A DNA stretch of 64,000 nucleotides from Campylobacter concisus (GCF_003048615.2 NZ_CP049263.1:1178001-1242000); one strand, 5' to 3'; positions 1-8,576 are shown, counted from the stretch's first letter. Notes: a model not told the origin generated them from the letters alone. A program made the numbers and translations.

Positions 1-156
1 TTTGGAGTGCAAATAGAGCTCGTTCAGGCATTTTTGCCAAACAGGAGCTTTAGCCTGCTTGACATCGTGGCTGACATGATCGGAGCGGTCTTTGGAGTGA
101 TAGTAGTTGAAATTTTAAAAAGGATATATTATGGCAAAAGCAAAGCCAGTTTTTGA
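1..156 (+). CDS. VanZ-like membrane protein, C-terminal fragment
   Basis: Frame 1 is open from the first base to a TGA at 154-156, so only about the last 51 residues are present. The end reads EL-x-QAFLPNRSFSLLD followed by a glycine-containing hydrophobic helix. This E-x-x-Q-x(5)-R-x-x-S-x-x-D pattern with a terminal membrane helix is typical of VanZ-like small membrane proteins, whose biochemical role is mostly unknown. The end overlaps the radA start by 26 bases, which suggests translational coupling. The family call rests on a short tail only. Confidence 0.65.
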   Translation, partial: FGVQIELVQAFLPNRSFSLLDIVADMIGAVFGVIVVEILKRIYYGKSKASF

Positions 157-1471
157 GTGTCAAGCCTGCGGTAATCAACAGGCAAAGTGGCTGGGTAAAT
201 GCCCACAATGTGGGGCTTGGGACAGCTTTGTCGAGCTTAGCCAGCAAGAGATAAAGATAAGCAAGGAGATAGCAAAAAGCAGTGGCACACCCAGCAAAGC
301 CATAAGCATAGACGAAGTTGAAATTCAAAATTTCACGAGATTTAGCACCAAAGATAGCGAGCTAGACCTTGTTCTTGGTGGCGGCGTGGTCGAGGGCTCG
401 CTTGTTTTAATAGGCGGCAGTCCAGGCATTGGCAAATCAACCCTGCTTCTAAAAATCGGCTCAAATTTAGCAAAAGATGGCAAAAAAACGCTCTATGTAA
501 GCGGCGAAGAGAGCCAAAGCCAGATAAAAATGAGAGCTGATAGGCTAAATGCGGTGGATAAAAATTTATACCTGCTAACTGAAATTTGCCTAGAAGATAT
601 CATGCTAGAAGTGCAAAAGAGCGACTACAAGGTGCTAGTCATTGACTCCATTCAAACTCTTTATAGTCAAAATATAACCTCCGCCCCAGGCTCGATCACG
701 CAGGTTCGAGAGATCACATTTGAGCTGATGAGGCTTGCAAAGAGCCAAAATATCTGCGTTTTCATCATCGGACACATAACCAAAGAGGGCTCAATCGCAG
801 GGCCAAGAGTGCTTGAGCACATGGTAGATGTGGTGCTTTATTTTGAGGGTGACGCGAGCAGAGAGCTAAGAATTTTACGTGGGTTTAAAAACCGCTTTGG
901 CTCGACTAGTGAGGTTGGTATATTTGAGATGAGCCAGCATGGGCTTGTGAGCGCAAATGAGGTTTCTAGTAAATTTTTCACACGTGGCGGGGCGATGAGT
1001 GGCAGTGCGATCACTATCATAATGGAAGGCTCAAGGGCGCTTAGCATCGAAATTCAGGCGCTCGTTTGTGAAAGCGCCTATCCAAAGCGAAGCTCGACTG
1101 GCTTTGAGAGAAACCGCCTAGATATGCTGCTAGCCCTACTTGAGCGAAAGCTTGAAATTCCACTTGGGCACTACGACGTCTTCATAAACGTTTCAGGTGG
1201 CGTTAAGATAAGCGAGACTGCGGCCGATCTAGCCGTCATCGCAGCGATAATCAGTAGCTTCAAAAACCGCCCTATCAGCAAGGATAGTATCTTCATCGGC
1301 GAGCTAAGCCTAAACGGCGAGATAAGAGAAATTTTCAACCTCGATCAGCGCTTAAAAGAGGCAAAAACGCAGAAATTTAAAAATGCGATCATCCCAAACA
1401 AACCGCTTGACACGCAAGGTCTAAAGTGCTTCTACGCCAAAGATATCACGCAAGTGCTTGAGTGGATGTAA
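131..1471 (+). CDS. radA: DNA repair protein RadA
   Basis: RadA (Sms) is a RecA-like ATPase that promotes branch migration and extension of recombination intermediates. All family marks are visible in the 446 residues: a four-cysteine zinc finger at the N-terminus (C10, C13, C24, C27), a Walker A motif GGSPGIGKST at 95-104, the RadA-specific KNRFG motif near residue 253, and a C-terminal Lon-protease-like domain. Length is normal for the family (about 450). The ATG at 131 lies inside the end of the upstream VanZ-like gene and follows an A/G-rich stretch (aaaaagga). The gene is followed by a short gap and an unrelated hypothetical gene. Confidence 0.97.
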   Translation: MAKAKPVFECQACGNQQAKWLGKCPQCGAWDSFVELSQQEIKISKEIAKSSGTPSKAISIDEVEIQNFTRFSTKDSELDLVLGGGVVEGSLVLIGGSPGIGKSTLLLKIGSNLAKDGKKTLYVSGEESQSQIKMRADRLNAVDKNLYLLTEICLEDIMLEVQKSDYKVLVIDSIQTLYSQNITSAPGSITQVREITFELMRLAKSQNICVFIIGHITKEGSIAGPRVLEHMVDVVLYFEGDASRELRILRGFKNRFGSTSEVGIFEMSQHGLVSANEVSSKFFTRGGAMSGSAITIIMEGSRALSIEIQALVCESAYPKRSSTGFERNRLDMLLALLERKLEIPLGHYDVFINVSGGVKISETAADLAVIAAIISSFKNRPISKDSIFIGELSLNGEIREIFNLDQRLKEAKTQKFKNAIIPNKPLDTQGLKCFYAKDITQVLEWM

Positions 1472-1528
1472 ATTTACTCTGGAACAAATCATGCTTGCTC
1501 TTTGACAGATAATATCAAGGAGCAAACC

Positions 1529-2572
1529 ATGAATGATATTAGCATCTTAAGCACAAATGTAAATTCATACACTAAGCAACAATACAAGAAAGATAGGTCT
1601 TTAAATTTTAGTGATCTTATAAAGCAAAATGTCAAAGAAAAGATTAGCAAGCCAAACCAAGAACCAGCTAAATTTACTTATACCACTTCTTCACAAAATA
1701 GCCTCACCTCATTAAATTTTAATGATCTTCAAGCTTATGGCTACACAGTGGATAAAGCTGGCTTTATGGGAGCTGATTTTAACAAAGCTGCAGGCTTGCC
1801 ACAAGACTTTAAAATCCACAAAAGCACGCTTGATGAGATAGTTAGATACAACAATAAAACATATCTCTTCACACAAGATAAAAGAAAGGCTGCCTTTGAA
1901 AAGATAGACGTAGCTGATACTACAAAGCACTATTATAAACTTTTTAAAAGCATTGTAGGGGATGAAAAAGATAGATATAGCGAGGCTGATCTAGTAAATT
2001 TACCAAAAGGCTTTAGTATGGATACCAACCAAAAAACCTTTGGTAAAAATGCAAATTTCTTAAAAGATGTGAGCTTAATATCTGTTACAAATGTATATAA
2101 AACATTTGATCAATTTAACGATGCAAAGAGCGTTAGAGATGAGCTTAGAGGCTTTGGAGTAAGCCACGAGGTCTATGAGCTAAATTTTAGCAAAGAGCAT
2201 CTTGATGCAAGAGCCAGTGACGAATATACATTTAACCCTGATATGTCGGTATATCAAGCAGATGATACTTATAGCAGCGCTGGTGTATTTGTGGGATTTT
2301 TAAAGAGTTTTAGCCCTATCGCTAGTGATAGTGGCGAGACGAAGCTTAGTGTGGAGGCAAACTCTTACTCAAAGCTAATGAATGAGCAAAGCCTAGCTGA
2401 TGATATAGTGCCTCTCTCAAGGCTTTTGAAAAATGAGAAGATGATCAAATTTATCTTAGAAGAGCTACTAAAGAGAAATTTGCTAACTTCAAAAGATGGC
2501 AAAAGTGCTGGTGAGATAGTAGATAGTGTGCTAGCTCATGCCACAAAGCTTCAAAACGAGACAAAAGTTTAA
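1529..2572 (+). CDS. Uncharacterised Campylobacter-type protein
   Basis: I do not recognise a characterised function. The frame opens at a TTG at 1502, but the ATG at 1529 is preceded by AAGGAG with a 6-base spacer, so the 347-residue product starting MNDISILSTNV is preferred. There is no signal peptide or membrane segment. The first 60 residues are polar and probably disordered, followed by a conserved-looking core (Y-G-Y near 72, then FMGADFNKAAGLP) and mixed helix/strand sequence. The N-terminus resembles those of the two convergent neighbours downstream (M-x-IS-x-LS/N), and all three may belong to a group of proteins exported or expressed with the flagellum. That link is inference. Confidence 0.75.
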   Translation: MNDISILSTNVNSYTKQQYKKDRSLNFSDLIKQNVKEKISKPNQEPAKFTYTTSSQNSLTSLNFNDLQAYGYTVDKAGFMGADFNKAAGLPQDFKIHKSTLDEIVRYNNKTYLFTQDKRKAAFEKIDVADTTKHYYKLFKSIVGDEKDRYSEADLVNLPKGFSMDTNQKTFGKNANFLKDVSLISVTNVYKTFDQFNDAKSVRDELRGFGVSHEVYELNFSKEHLDARASDEYTFNPDMSVYQADDTYSSAGVFVGFLKSFSPIASDSGETKLSVEANSYSKLMNEQSLADDIVPLSRLLKNEKMIKFILEELLKRNLLTSKDGKSAGEIVDSVLAHATKLQNETKV

Positions 2573-2586
2573 ATAGATAAATTTAA

Positions 2587-2619
2587 AAGGTGGCTATCTT
2601 TAGCTAGTCAAGCCATCTT
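2587..2619. terminator. Hairpin between convergent genes
   Basis: AAGGTGGCT (2587-2595) pairs with AGCCATCTT (2611-2619) with one G-U pair. The right arm overlaps the last codons of the minus-strand gene. It probably terminates both convergent transcripts. Confidence 0.5.
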
Positions 2620-3333
2620 ATTTAAAATTTGCTTCTTGTCTATCTTTTGCATAAGCTCTAAGACGTCTATACCTCTTTTTTCTTTGAAATTTAAAAGCTC
2701 TCTTGCATAGAGAAATTTCTGATCCTTATTTATATCATAGGTCTCATACTTCTTCTTAACCTGCATAGGTTTAAATTTCTTCTCACTTTGCTCTTTGGCA
2801 AAATTTGCATTGTATTCTTGTTCTTCTTTGATTATCTGCTTTCTTTGTTCTTCAACATCCTTTGTAGCTTTTTCTCTTGCTTTGGCAAATAAAGTCTTAA
2901 ATTCATCTATGCTTAGGTCGGTTCTATCTAAAAGACTAAGCGACTCCTTGTTATTATTTGGATATAGAGAGGACATGCTATCCATAAATGCTCTTAGGTC
3001 AGCCTCCTCTTCTTTTGTGCCAAGACCTATTAGTTTGCCCATCATGGTTGGCTTGCCATCAACAGAGTTTTCCTTTAATATATCAGAATACATTATAAGA
3101 ACTTGATCTTTTGCTTCTTCTAAAGTTCTTGGCTGTTTCATCGACATGGCGTTGCGATCTTGTTCGGTATTGTAACGCTTAGAAAGCATATTATCTATTT
3201 TGCTTATCGTTTTTGCAACCCAATTATCTTCATTTTCGTCTATATCAATAATCTCTTTTATGCTCTTTCCAACTGGGCTATACCATAAAGCTTCTATTTT
3301 AGCCTTTTCATCGTCTTTGGTATCTTTAGCCAC
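2608..3333 (-). CDS. Uncharacterised protein, paralogue of its upstream neighbour
   Basis: No known function. The 241-residue GTG-started version is soluble, highly charged and largely helical (rich in K, E, D). Its C-terminal part (KKFKPMQVKKKYETY) matches the neighbour at 3413-4216 (KKFTPIQVTKKSQTY), and both carry a D-x-SxDEF motif that looks like a degenerate EF-hand loop, so the two are tandem paralogues. The GTG at 3333 has no good ribosome binding site. The frame stays open upstream to an ATT codon at 3397-3399 preceded by AAGGGGAG with a 6-base spacer, and the residues from there (II-TSINGLSNTP) align with the neighbour's start (MQISNNLSTP). The true product is therefore probably 263 residues with an ATT start. 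Confidence 0.7.
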   Translation of the reverse strand: MAKDTKDDEKAKIEALWYSPVGKSIKEIIDIDENEDNWVAKTISKIDNMLSKRYNTEQDRNAMSMKQPRTLEEAKDQVLIMYSDILKENSVDGKPTMMGKLIGLGTKEEEADLRAFMDSMSSLYPNNNKESLSLLDRTDLSIDEFKTLFAKAREKATKDVEEQRKQIIKEEQEYNANFAKEQSEKKFKPMQVKKKYETYDINKDQKFLYARELLNFKEKRGIDVLELMQKIDKKQILNKMA

Positions 3334-3412
3334 GTTTTCTTTTTGGATAGTGTTATCTTGTATCGGTGTGTTGCTAAGTCCGTTTATGCTAGTTATAATT
3401 TCAAGCTCCCCT

Positions 3413-4216
3413 TTACGCTGTCTTATCCACTTTAAGCTTTGCTACTTTTTCTAAAATTTCAAACATGCTCTTGCCACTATCAAATTCACTCTTTATAAAT
3501 TTATAAAGCTCCTTAAATCTCTCATCGGCTTCAAGCTTGTAGGTTTGAGACTTTTTAGTAACTTGTATAGGAGTAAATTTCTTCTCTTTTTTCTCTTCTT
3601 CGTTTTGTGCTTCAAGATCGTTGATGGAATTTATAGTTTCCTTTGCTAGTTCCTCGTCAAGCTCTAAACCAAAGCGCTCATTTAGTGCAAATTTAGCCCA
3701 TTTGCCTTTAAACTCATCAACACTCATATCGCTATCAAGTAGTTCAGCTGTCTTACTACCGCCAAAAGCTATAAAAGAGAGGATTTTTTTATTTGCAAAC
3801 TGATCTATAAAATCATCAACGCTAAGCTTTTTACTATTTAATGGATCTTTAAAAATCCCCTTTGGCTCAAATGCTGGATTTCTCTCAAGCCCTAAAGCAC
3901 CGCTATCATCTATAAATTTCTTTAGCTCATCTATCTCATCTTTTGAAAAAGAGTCGTCATAGCCCATTAGCTTGCCAAGTATGCTTACCCTTGGCTCTCC
4001 TTCACCTTTTACAAATCCAGTGAGTGAGTGATCATATCTATCGTATTCTCTTGCTCTTTCTTTATCATCTAGCCTTGCATACTTAGAAAATGTCATACCA
4101 TGACCCATATCATTACTAAGTATCTCGTTTATATCGTTAAATTTAAAGCCCATCTCCCTTGCTATGTTCTCTCTTGAGAGATAGTTAGGGGTTGAAAGAT
4201 TATTAGAAATTTGCAT
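3413..4216 (-). CDS. Uncharacterised Campylobacter-type protein
   Basis: A 267-residue soluble protein of unknown function. The frame extends to a TTG at 4246, but ATG at 4216 follows AAGGAT with good spacing and gives MQISNNLSTPNYL, so that start is preferred. A central stretch contains LMGYDDSFSKDEIDEL, then SDMSVDEFKGKW, which looks like a degraded calcium-binding helix-loop-helix. The C-terminal third is charged and helical and is shared with the downstream paralogue, whose likely start lies 13 bases after this stop. The two probably form one transcript. The polar N-terminus without a signal peptide is compatible with flagellar type III export, but nothing proves it. Confidence 0.72.
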   Translation of the reverse strand: MQISNNLSTPNYLSRENIAREMGFKFNDINEILSNDMGHGMTFSKYARLDDKERAREYDRYDHSLTGFVKGEGEPRVSILGKLMGYDDSFSKDEIDELKKFIDDSGALGLERNPAFEPKGIFKDPLNSKKLSVDDFIDQFANKKILSFIAFGGSKTAELLDSDMSVDEFKGKWAKFALNERFGLELDEELAKETINSINDLEAQNEEEKKEKKFTPIQVTKKSQTYKLEADERFKELYKFIKSEFDSGKSMFEILEKVAKLKVDKTA

Positions 4217-4356
4217 TTTACTATCCTTAGTTTTTATAAACCACAAAGCGCTACATCAAATTTCGTCTTTTTTGTAAAAAAGTTTATATAAGTATTTGTT
4301 TGTAAATTAGGCTTTATATAAAAAAGTAGCCAAAAGTTAGAAAAAACAGATAAATT

Positions 4357-4701
4357 TCACACTATCATCACTGCAGCTACGGCAAATCCGCCGTCGTGAG
4401 TTATACTAAGGCTTGCTTCTTTGATATTAAAGCTTGTATAAATTCTTGGGCTAAATTTTATCTTTGGTGCGTTTTTTGCGTCTTTGCTGAGCACAATATC
4501 CAAAAAGCCACACTCTTTGCTAATCCCCACACCAAGGGCTTTGCTAGCTGCTTCTTTGGCCGCCCAAAATCCAGCCAAAGTCGCATCATTTTTTGCTAGC
4601 GCTATCTCGCTATCACTTAAAAATCTCTTTAAAAAAAGCTCGCCGTGACGAGCCTTAAGTCTTGAAATTCTATCTATTTTAACGATATCGATGCCTATCA
4701 T
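4357..4701 (-). CDS. acpS: Holo-[acyl-carrier-protein] synthase
   Basis: AcpS transfers 4'-phosphopantetheine from CoA to a serine of apo-ACP, activating it for fatty acid synthesis. The 114-residue length is normal. The magnesium ligands of the family are visible: D5 in GIDIVKIDR and E50 in [13 protein letters not shown]. The C-terminus has the expected [11 protein letters not shown] strand. The start codon overlaps the stop of fliL by four bases (ATGA), so the two are translated together on the minus strand. A 140-base AT-rich gap with no recognisable gene separates it from the hypothetical gene at 3413-4216. Confidence 0.95.
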   Translation of the reverse strand: MIGIDIVKIDRISRLKARHGELFLKRFLSDSEIALAKNDATLAGFWAAKEAASKALGVGISKECGFLDIVLSKDAKNAPKIKFSPRIYTSFNIKEASLSITHDGGFAVAAVMIV

Positions 4702-5234
4702 TGCACCACGAAATCAGTAAAAAATATGTTTTTGATGTAGCCATCATTTAGCACTTCATTTAGCTTGCCGACGATCTCGTCTTTTAGTCTATCCTTGCCC
4801 TTTGCAGTGCTTACTTCTTCATAAGTTTTAGAAGAGAGCGTTCTTATGATGATATCTCTTAAAAGTGCCTTTTTCTTATCAAGCTCGGCTGTTAGTAGCT
4901 CGTCGCTTTGCTCTAAATCGATCTTAGTTTTAAGAAATCTCGAGCCGTTTTCACTAAGTAAATTTACGACAAACTGATCAAGCGGATATATCGGTCCCAT
5001 GTTCGAATAGTCGTTGCCACCGCGTTTTGCTTTGTTTTGAGCGGGTGCTGGTTGAGTTTGAGTCTGAGCTGGTGTTTGCGCCATATTTGCCTCTTTTGGC
5101 TCGTCAGAACTAAGCATCAAAAACGCCACTAGCCCTCCGATAACTAGCAATAAAACAAATATCGCGATGATGATTATCATCAAAGCGCCATTGCCACCTT
5201 TTTTTGCTTTTTTCTCTTCAACTTCTTCAGCCAT
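4698..5234 (-). CDS. fliL: Flagellar basal body protein FliL
   Basis: FliL surrounds the stator units of the flagellar motor in the inner membrane. The 178-residue protein has a Lys/Glu-rich cytoplasmic N-terminus, one strong membrane helix at about 17-41 ([20 protein letters not shown]), a Gln/Pro/Thr linker, and a periplasmic stomatin-like FliL domain beginning [10 protein letters not shown]. It starts with ATG at 5234 preceded by AAGGAGG. It is the first gene of a pair with acpS, an arrangement also found in other Campylobacter. The motor genes motA, motB and fliP lie about 56 kb away in the same window. Confidence 0.92.
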   Translation of the reverse strand: MAEEVEEKKAKKGGNGALMIIIIAIFVLLLVIGGLVAFLMLSSDEPKEANMAQTPAQTQTQPAPAQNKAKRGGNDYSNMGPIYPLDQFVVNLLSENGSRFLKTKIDLEQSDELLTAELDKKKALLRDIIIRTLSSKTYEEVSTAKGKDRLKDEIVGKLNEVLNDGYIKNIFFTDFVVQ

Positions 5235-5256
5235 CTTTCCTCCTTTAAGTTTTGGC

Positions 5257-5262
5257 TATAAT
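5257..5262 (+). promoter_or_regulatory. Probable -10 box for the ybaK-type gene
   Basis: TATAAT within TTTGGCTATAATTATAC, 30 bases before the start codon at 5293. The same extended GGCTATAAT occurs before the genes at 7473 and 23479. No -35 box is seen, which is usual in Campylobacter. Confidence 0.6.
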
Positions 5263-5292
5263 TATACAAAAAATTCACAAAAATGAGAAAAG

Positions 5293-5775
5293 ATGATACA
5301 TAAAACCAACGCCGCTAGGCTTTTAGACAAGCTAAAAATAGAGTATGAGATACTTGAGTACGAAGTCGATCTAAACGACCTTTCAGCCGTTCACGTAGCA
5401 GCTAGCACCAAGCAAGATATAAAGCAAATTTATAAGACGATCGTCTGCCAGTGCGAGCCTAAAAATTTTGTCGTTGCTTGCTTGCAAGGCGATCTGGAGC
5501 TTGATCTAAAAGCACTTGCTCATGCGTGCGGAGCCAAACGCTGCGAGCTCATAAATTTAAAAGACCTAGAAAAGATCACCGGCTACATCAGAGGTGGCTG
5601 CTCGCCACTTGCTATGAAAAAGCATTTTGCCACATTTATCGATGAGCGAGCAAAAGAGCAAGAGTACGTGCTAGTAAGCGCTGGAGTAAGAGGCAAGCAG
5701 ATAAAGATAGCTCCAAATGACCTTTTAAAGGCTTGCGAAGCGGGTTACGCTGATATCGCTAGGCTAGCTCTTTAA
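5293..5775 (+). CDS. ybaK: Cys-tRNA(Pro) deacylase, YbaK/EbsC family
   Basis: The 160-residue protein matches the YbaK/EbsC trans-editing family, which hydrolyses Cys wrongly attached to tRNA(Pro). The essential lysine is in IYKTIV (K48), and the conserved GYIRGGCSPLAMKK segment and the C-terminal VSAGVRGKQIKIAPNDL are present. It starts at ATG 5293, downstream of a good -10 box, and is divergent from fliL. Its 3' end overlaps the convergent methyltransferase by 12 bases. Confidence 0.93.
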   Translation: MIHKTNAARLLDKLKIEYEILEYEVDLNDLSAVHVAASTKQDIKQIYKTIVCQCEPKNFVVACLQGDLELDLKALAHACGAKRCELINLKDLEKITGYIRGGCSPLAMKKHFATFIDERAKEQEYVLVSAGVRGKQIKIAPNDLLKACEAGYADIARLAL

Positions 5776-6750
5776 AAACTCTATAAATTTAAACTTCTCG
5801 CCTAAAAACTCAGGCGAGAGTAGAAATTTCGCCTGTTTTGCAGCGTTTTCATAGGCTTTCTTGCTGCCTTTTTCAAGTACCAAAGATAAAATTTCATCCA
5901 CGCCAAAGTCGCAAACTAAGGCATCATTTTGTTTTTTAAATTTAAGCATCAAAAAGCCAGCTTCACAAAAAGCCTCTTTTACCTGCTTAAAACAAAGGCT
6001 ATAAGTTAGATCTGAGCTTTTAAAATATGGCTCGAGGTTTGAAATTTCAAACAATGAAAAAACTTGATGATCCTTAAAAACTCTTAGGCTAAACTCATTT
6101 TTTGGCTCAAATTCGCCGTAGTCAAAGCTTAAAAATCTCACCTTTTTTGCCGCATTTGCAAGCTGGAGTGCAAATTTAGCGTAGCTAGTTGATATCTCGC
6201 CCTTTTTTATGCCAAATTTCTTTGCAAGAGCCAACAAATTTTGATCCGCTTTTTGCCAGTGAAATTTTAGATCGCTATCCACAAAAAGCATATTATCTGC
6301 GTCTATCACCTCGCAGCTAAATGCGTCAAGCAGCTCATTTGAGATGACAAAAATTTCATCAAAAGAGCACTCGCTCAAATTTTCATAGTGTTTTATTTTT
6401 ACTTCGTCACCAAAGCGATTTTTAAAGGTTTTAAGCTGTTTTTTGCGTAAAATTTCATGAGGTTCTATGATGATAAACTCTAAATTTGGCAAAATTTCTG
6501 GCTCAAGCGTAAATATACCTTGCGCAAAATCAGCCAGCATATCGCCTGAGTTTGCGCCGATCTCCATGACCTTGCATGAGCTAGAAATTTCGCCGTTTTT
6601 AAGTAGCTTTAAAAAATAGTTTGCAAGGCAAGCGCCAAAGAGGTAGCCAACGCTTACATTTGTGTAAAAATCGCCCTTTTTGCCGATATCCACGCCAAAT
6701 TTATAGTAGTTTTCATTGACCCAGATATCAAAAAACTCGCTAAATTTCAT
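5764..6750 (-). CDS. SAM-dependent methyltransferase, MidA/NDUFAF7 family
   Basis: The 328-residue protein has an N-terminal FYTNVSVGYLFGACLA segment, a SAM-binding glycine motif MEIGANSGDMLADF near residue 63, and ISNELLDAF, the family's conserved acidic motif. The eukaryotic relative methylates an arginine of a complex I subunit; the bacterial substrate is unknown. A complex I link would fit a respiring Campylobacter, but that is inference. The start overlaps the stop of the upstream TRIC-type gene by four bases, so they form an operon. Confidence 0.85.
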   Translation of the reverse strand: MKFSEFFDIWVNENYYKFGVDIGKKGDFYTNVSVGYLFGACLANYFLKLLKNGEISSSCKVMEIGANSGDMLADFAQGIFTLEPEILPNLEFIIIEPHEILRKKQLKTFKNRFGDEVKIKHYENLSECSFDEIFVISNELLDAFSCEVIDADNMLFVDSDLKFHWQKADQNLLALAKKFGIKKGEISTSYAKFALQLANAAKKVRFLSFDYGEFEPKNEFSLRVFKDHQVFSLFEISNLEPYFKSSDLTYSLCFKQVKEAFCEAGFLMLKFKKQNDALVCDFGVDEILSLVLEKGSKKAYENAAKQAKFLLSPEFLGEKFKFIEFLKS

Positions 6751-7355
6751 AGATCAGGCAGCTTCCAACCTCTATAAAATGCAAACATCCTGACCGTTAT
6801 GCCAGCAGCTAGCAAGAGCATGGTAAAAAATATGTTAGTAAGGCCTAGATAATATAGGATAAAGTAGGCAAGCCCCACGCCAAGGCTTATCGTGCCGTAA
6901 AGTCCGGTGCGTAAAAACCACGGGACTTCATTTAGCAAGATATCTCTTAAGATACCGCCACCAACGCCGTTAAAAAAAGCGATCATCATGACGCCAAAGA
7001 TGTTGTAACTATACTCAATGGCAACCATCGCTCCAACGATCGAAAAGCAGATAACGTCGATCGCATCGGCAAAGATAAAGACAAATTTCTTCTCTAAACC
7101 ATCTCTTTTTATATGCAAATTTGTGATCCTAGATACGACAAGCATAAAGATGACGACGCTTACTGGCATGTAGTGAGTAAATGAATAAACCGCCCTGCCA
7201 ACTAGCATATCACGCACGATACCGCCTCCAAGTGCGGTCAAAAATGCAGACAAAAAGACACCCAGCCAGTCACACTCTCTTTTTACTGCAAACAAAAAGC
7301 CACTAAGCGCAGCTGATGCGATACCGACGTATTCTACAAAAAGTATTAAGCTCAT
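6747..7355 (-). CDS. TRIC-type cation channel family protein (UPF0126)
   Basis: A 202-residue membrane protein with two internal repeats of about three helices. Each carries the diagnostic glycine motif followed by R-D: LGGGIVRDMLVG in the first and VGGGILRDILL in the second. Bacterial members form homotrimeric potassium/cation channels in the inner membrane; their physiological role is unclear. It is the first gene of a pair with the downstream methyltransferase (four-base overlap), and is divergent from the SYLF-domain gene. The gap 7356-7472 contains the promoter of the latter. Confidence 0.9.
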   Translation of the reverse strand: MSLILFVEYVGIASAALSGFLFAVKRECDWLGVFLSAFLTALGGGIVRDMLVGRAVYSFTHYMPVSVVIFMLVVSRITNLHIKRDGLEKKFVFIFADAIDVICFSIVGAMVAIEYSYNIFGVMMIAFFNGVGGGILRDILLNEVPWFLRTGLYGTISLGVGLAYFILYYLGLTNIFFTMLLLAAGITVRMFAFYRGWKLPDL

Positions 7356-7439
7356 ATTTTTTCCTTAAAAATGGGCATTTTATAATGAAATCTCATAAAA
7401 TTTCATTAATAAATTTTTAAATAATAGTTTATTTTAGGC

Positions 7440-7445
7440 TATAAT
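7440..7445 (+). promoter_or_regulatory. Probable -10 box for the SYLF-domain gene
   Basis: TATAAT in TTAGGCTATAATAAC, 27 bases before the ATG at 7473. It has the same extended GGC context as the elements at 5257 and 23445. Confidence 0.6.
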
Positions 7446-7472
7446 AACAAAAATTTTAAATAAGGAAATTTG

Positions 7473-8138
7473 ATGAAAAAAATTCTAACTTTGCTCTTTT
7501 TGATCGGCTCATTTTTTGTGTTAAATTTAAACGCTGACGTGATCCAAAATCAAAAATTAAAAAATGCGATAAACATTTTAAACGCTTTTGGCACTAGAAA
7601 TTTAAAACCAAATACCAAATTTACAGGCATCAAAGCCATCGCCATCATCCCAGATGTAACAAAAGCAGGTGCGATCATCACTGGCTCAAAAGGCAAAGGT
7701 GTATTTATCGCTAAAAACGACGATGGCGAGTGGTCAAGCCCATTTTTTGTAAATTACACATCTGGCAGCATCGGCCTTCAGCTAGGATATAGCTCAGCAG
7801 ATATGATCATCTTGTTTAAAAACTCAGAAGCCTACGCAAGCTTATTTAACGCAAAAGATACGATCAGCCTAAAAGCAGAAGCGACTGGCGGCGTTGGCAA
7901 CGAAGTGGCGATAGCTAGCGATTTGCCTGAAATTTCAGCATTTGTCGAGGAGCGTGGCAAGACTAGTGGAGCTTTTGTTGGCGTTAGCTTAGACGTGGCA
8001 AGACTTAAGATAAACGCGCAAGATACAAACGACTACTACGATAGAATTTATGAATTCGAAGATATCTACAACAACAGCCCAAAAGCTAGCAAATACACAA
8101 TCAAATTTAAAGAGATAATCTCAAAATACTTCTTATAA
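7473..8138 (+). CDS. Secreted SYLF-domain (YSC84-like) lipid-binding protein
   Basis: The first in-frame codon is a TTG at 7470, but ATG at 7473 after TAAGGAAA is the better start, giving 221 residues. A signal peptide is clear (KKILTLLFLIGSFFVLNLNA, cleavage after A). The mature part matches the SYLF/YSC84 domain: AIAIIPDVTKAGAIITGSKGKGVF, then PFFVNYTSGSIGLQLGYSSADMI, then the GGVGNEVAIASDL stretch. Eukaryotic members bind phosphoinositides; bacterial members are periplasmic or outer-membrane proteins of unclear role. It is monocistronic, with its own -10 box and a strong terminator. Confidence 0.9.
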   Translation: MKKILTLLFLIGSFFVLNLNADVIQNQKLKNAINILNAFGTRNLKPNTKFTGIKAIAIIPDVTKAGAIITGSKGKGVFIAKNDDGEWSSPFFVNYTSGSIGLQLGYSSADMIILFKNSEAYASLFNAKDTISLKAEATGGVGNEVAIASDLPEISAFVEERGKTSGAFVGVSLDVARLKINAQDTNDYYDRIYEFEDIYNNSPKASKYTIKFKEIISKYFL

Positions 8139-8149
8139 AAACCTCACAT

Positions 8150-8182
8150 CTTGGCTCTTTTAAAAGAGTCAAGCTCTTTTTT
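8150..8182 (+). terminator. Rho-independent terminator of the SYLF-domain gene
   Basis: CTTGGCTCTTTT (8150-8161) pairs with AAAAGAGTCAAG (8162-8173) with one G-U pair, followed by a run of six T. Confidence 0.75.
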
Positions 8183-8227
8183 GACATTTTAAAGATTTTT
8201 GAAATTTAGTTTATAAATTAGCAAGAT

Positions 8228-8254
8228 TATGGCTTAGCCTTTTGCTAAACCATA
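8228..8254 (-). terminator. Terminator hairpin of the small acidic gene
   Basis: TATGGcTTAGC pairs with GCTAAaCCATA around a CTTTT loop. It spans the stop codon of the minus-strand gene at 8245-8454. Confidence 0.5.
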
Positions 8255-8454
8255 AATAGTGATACAAAGCGTTTTTTAGGGATCGGAGAAAATTGAGTCA
8301 TATATTCAAACGCCTCTTCGTAGTCGCCGTCAGTGTATTGCGCGACTTGCTCGATAAGCTCGTAAAGCTCTTCGTCATCCATCGAGTCAAAGCTGCCTCT
8401 ATTTTCCAAAACCTCTAACAAAACGGCGTCTAATTCTAGCTCGTCGTAAGTCAT
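8245..8454 (-). CDS. Small acidic protein of unknown function
   Basis: The frame runs to a distant ATG at 8547, but the upstream 31 residues are hydrophobic and aromatic, unlike a protein start. ATG at 8454 after TTAAGGAACGAA gives a plausible 69-residue product. It begins MTYDELELDAVLLEVL and is strikingly acidic (many D and E), probably all helical, with a basic, aromatic tail (IPKKRFVSLFMV). No family recognised. It is divergent from the Fur-family regulator at 8605; there is no evidence that it belongs to that system. Confidence 0.7.
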   Translation of the reverse strand: MTYDELELDAVLLEVLENRGSFDSMDDEELYELIEQVAQYTDGDYEEAFEYMTQFSPIPKKRFVSLFMV

Positions 8455-8565
8455 TTCGTTCCTTAATTCTGATTTAAAAAATGCGAAACTATACCAAAAG
8501 AAGCTTATAAAATACTTTACTTTAAATTCGTAAGAAATTTTATGCATTTTTTAGTAGCAAAGTTG

Positions 8566-8571
8566 TAAAAT
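8566..8571 (+). promoter_or_regulatory. Probable -10 box of the Fur-family regulator
   Basis: TAAAAT lies 34 bases upstream of the GTG start at 8605 and just before the palindromic site at 8584-8596. Confidence 0.45.
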
Positions 8572-8576
8572 CTTTA

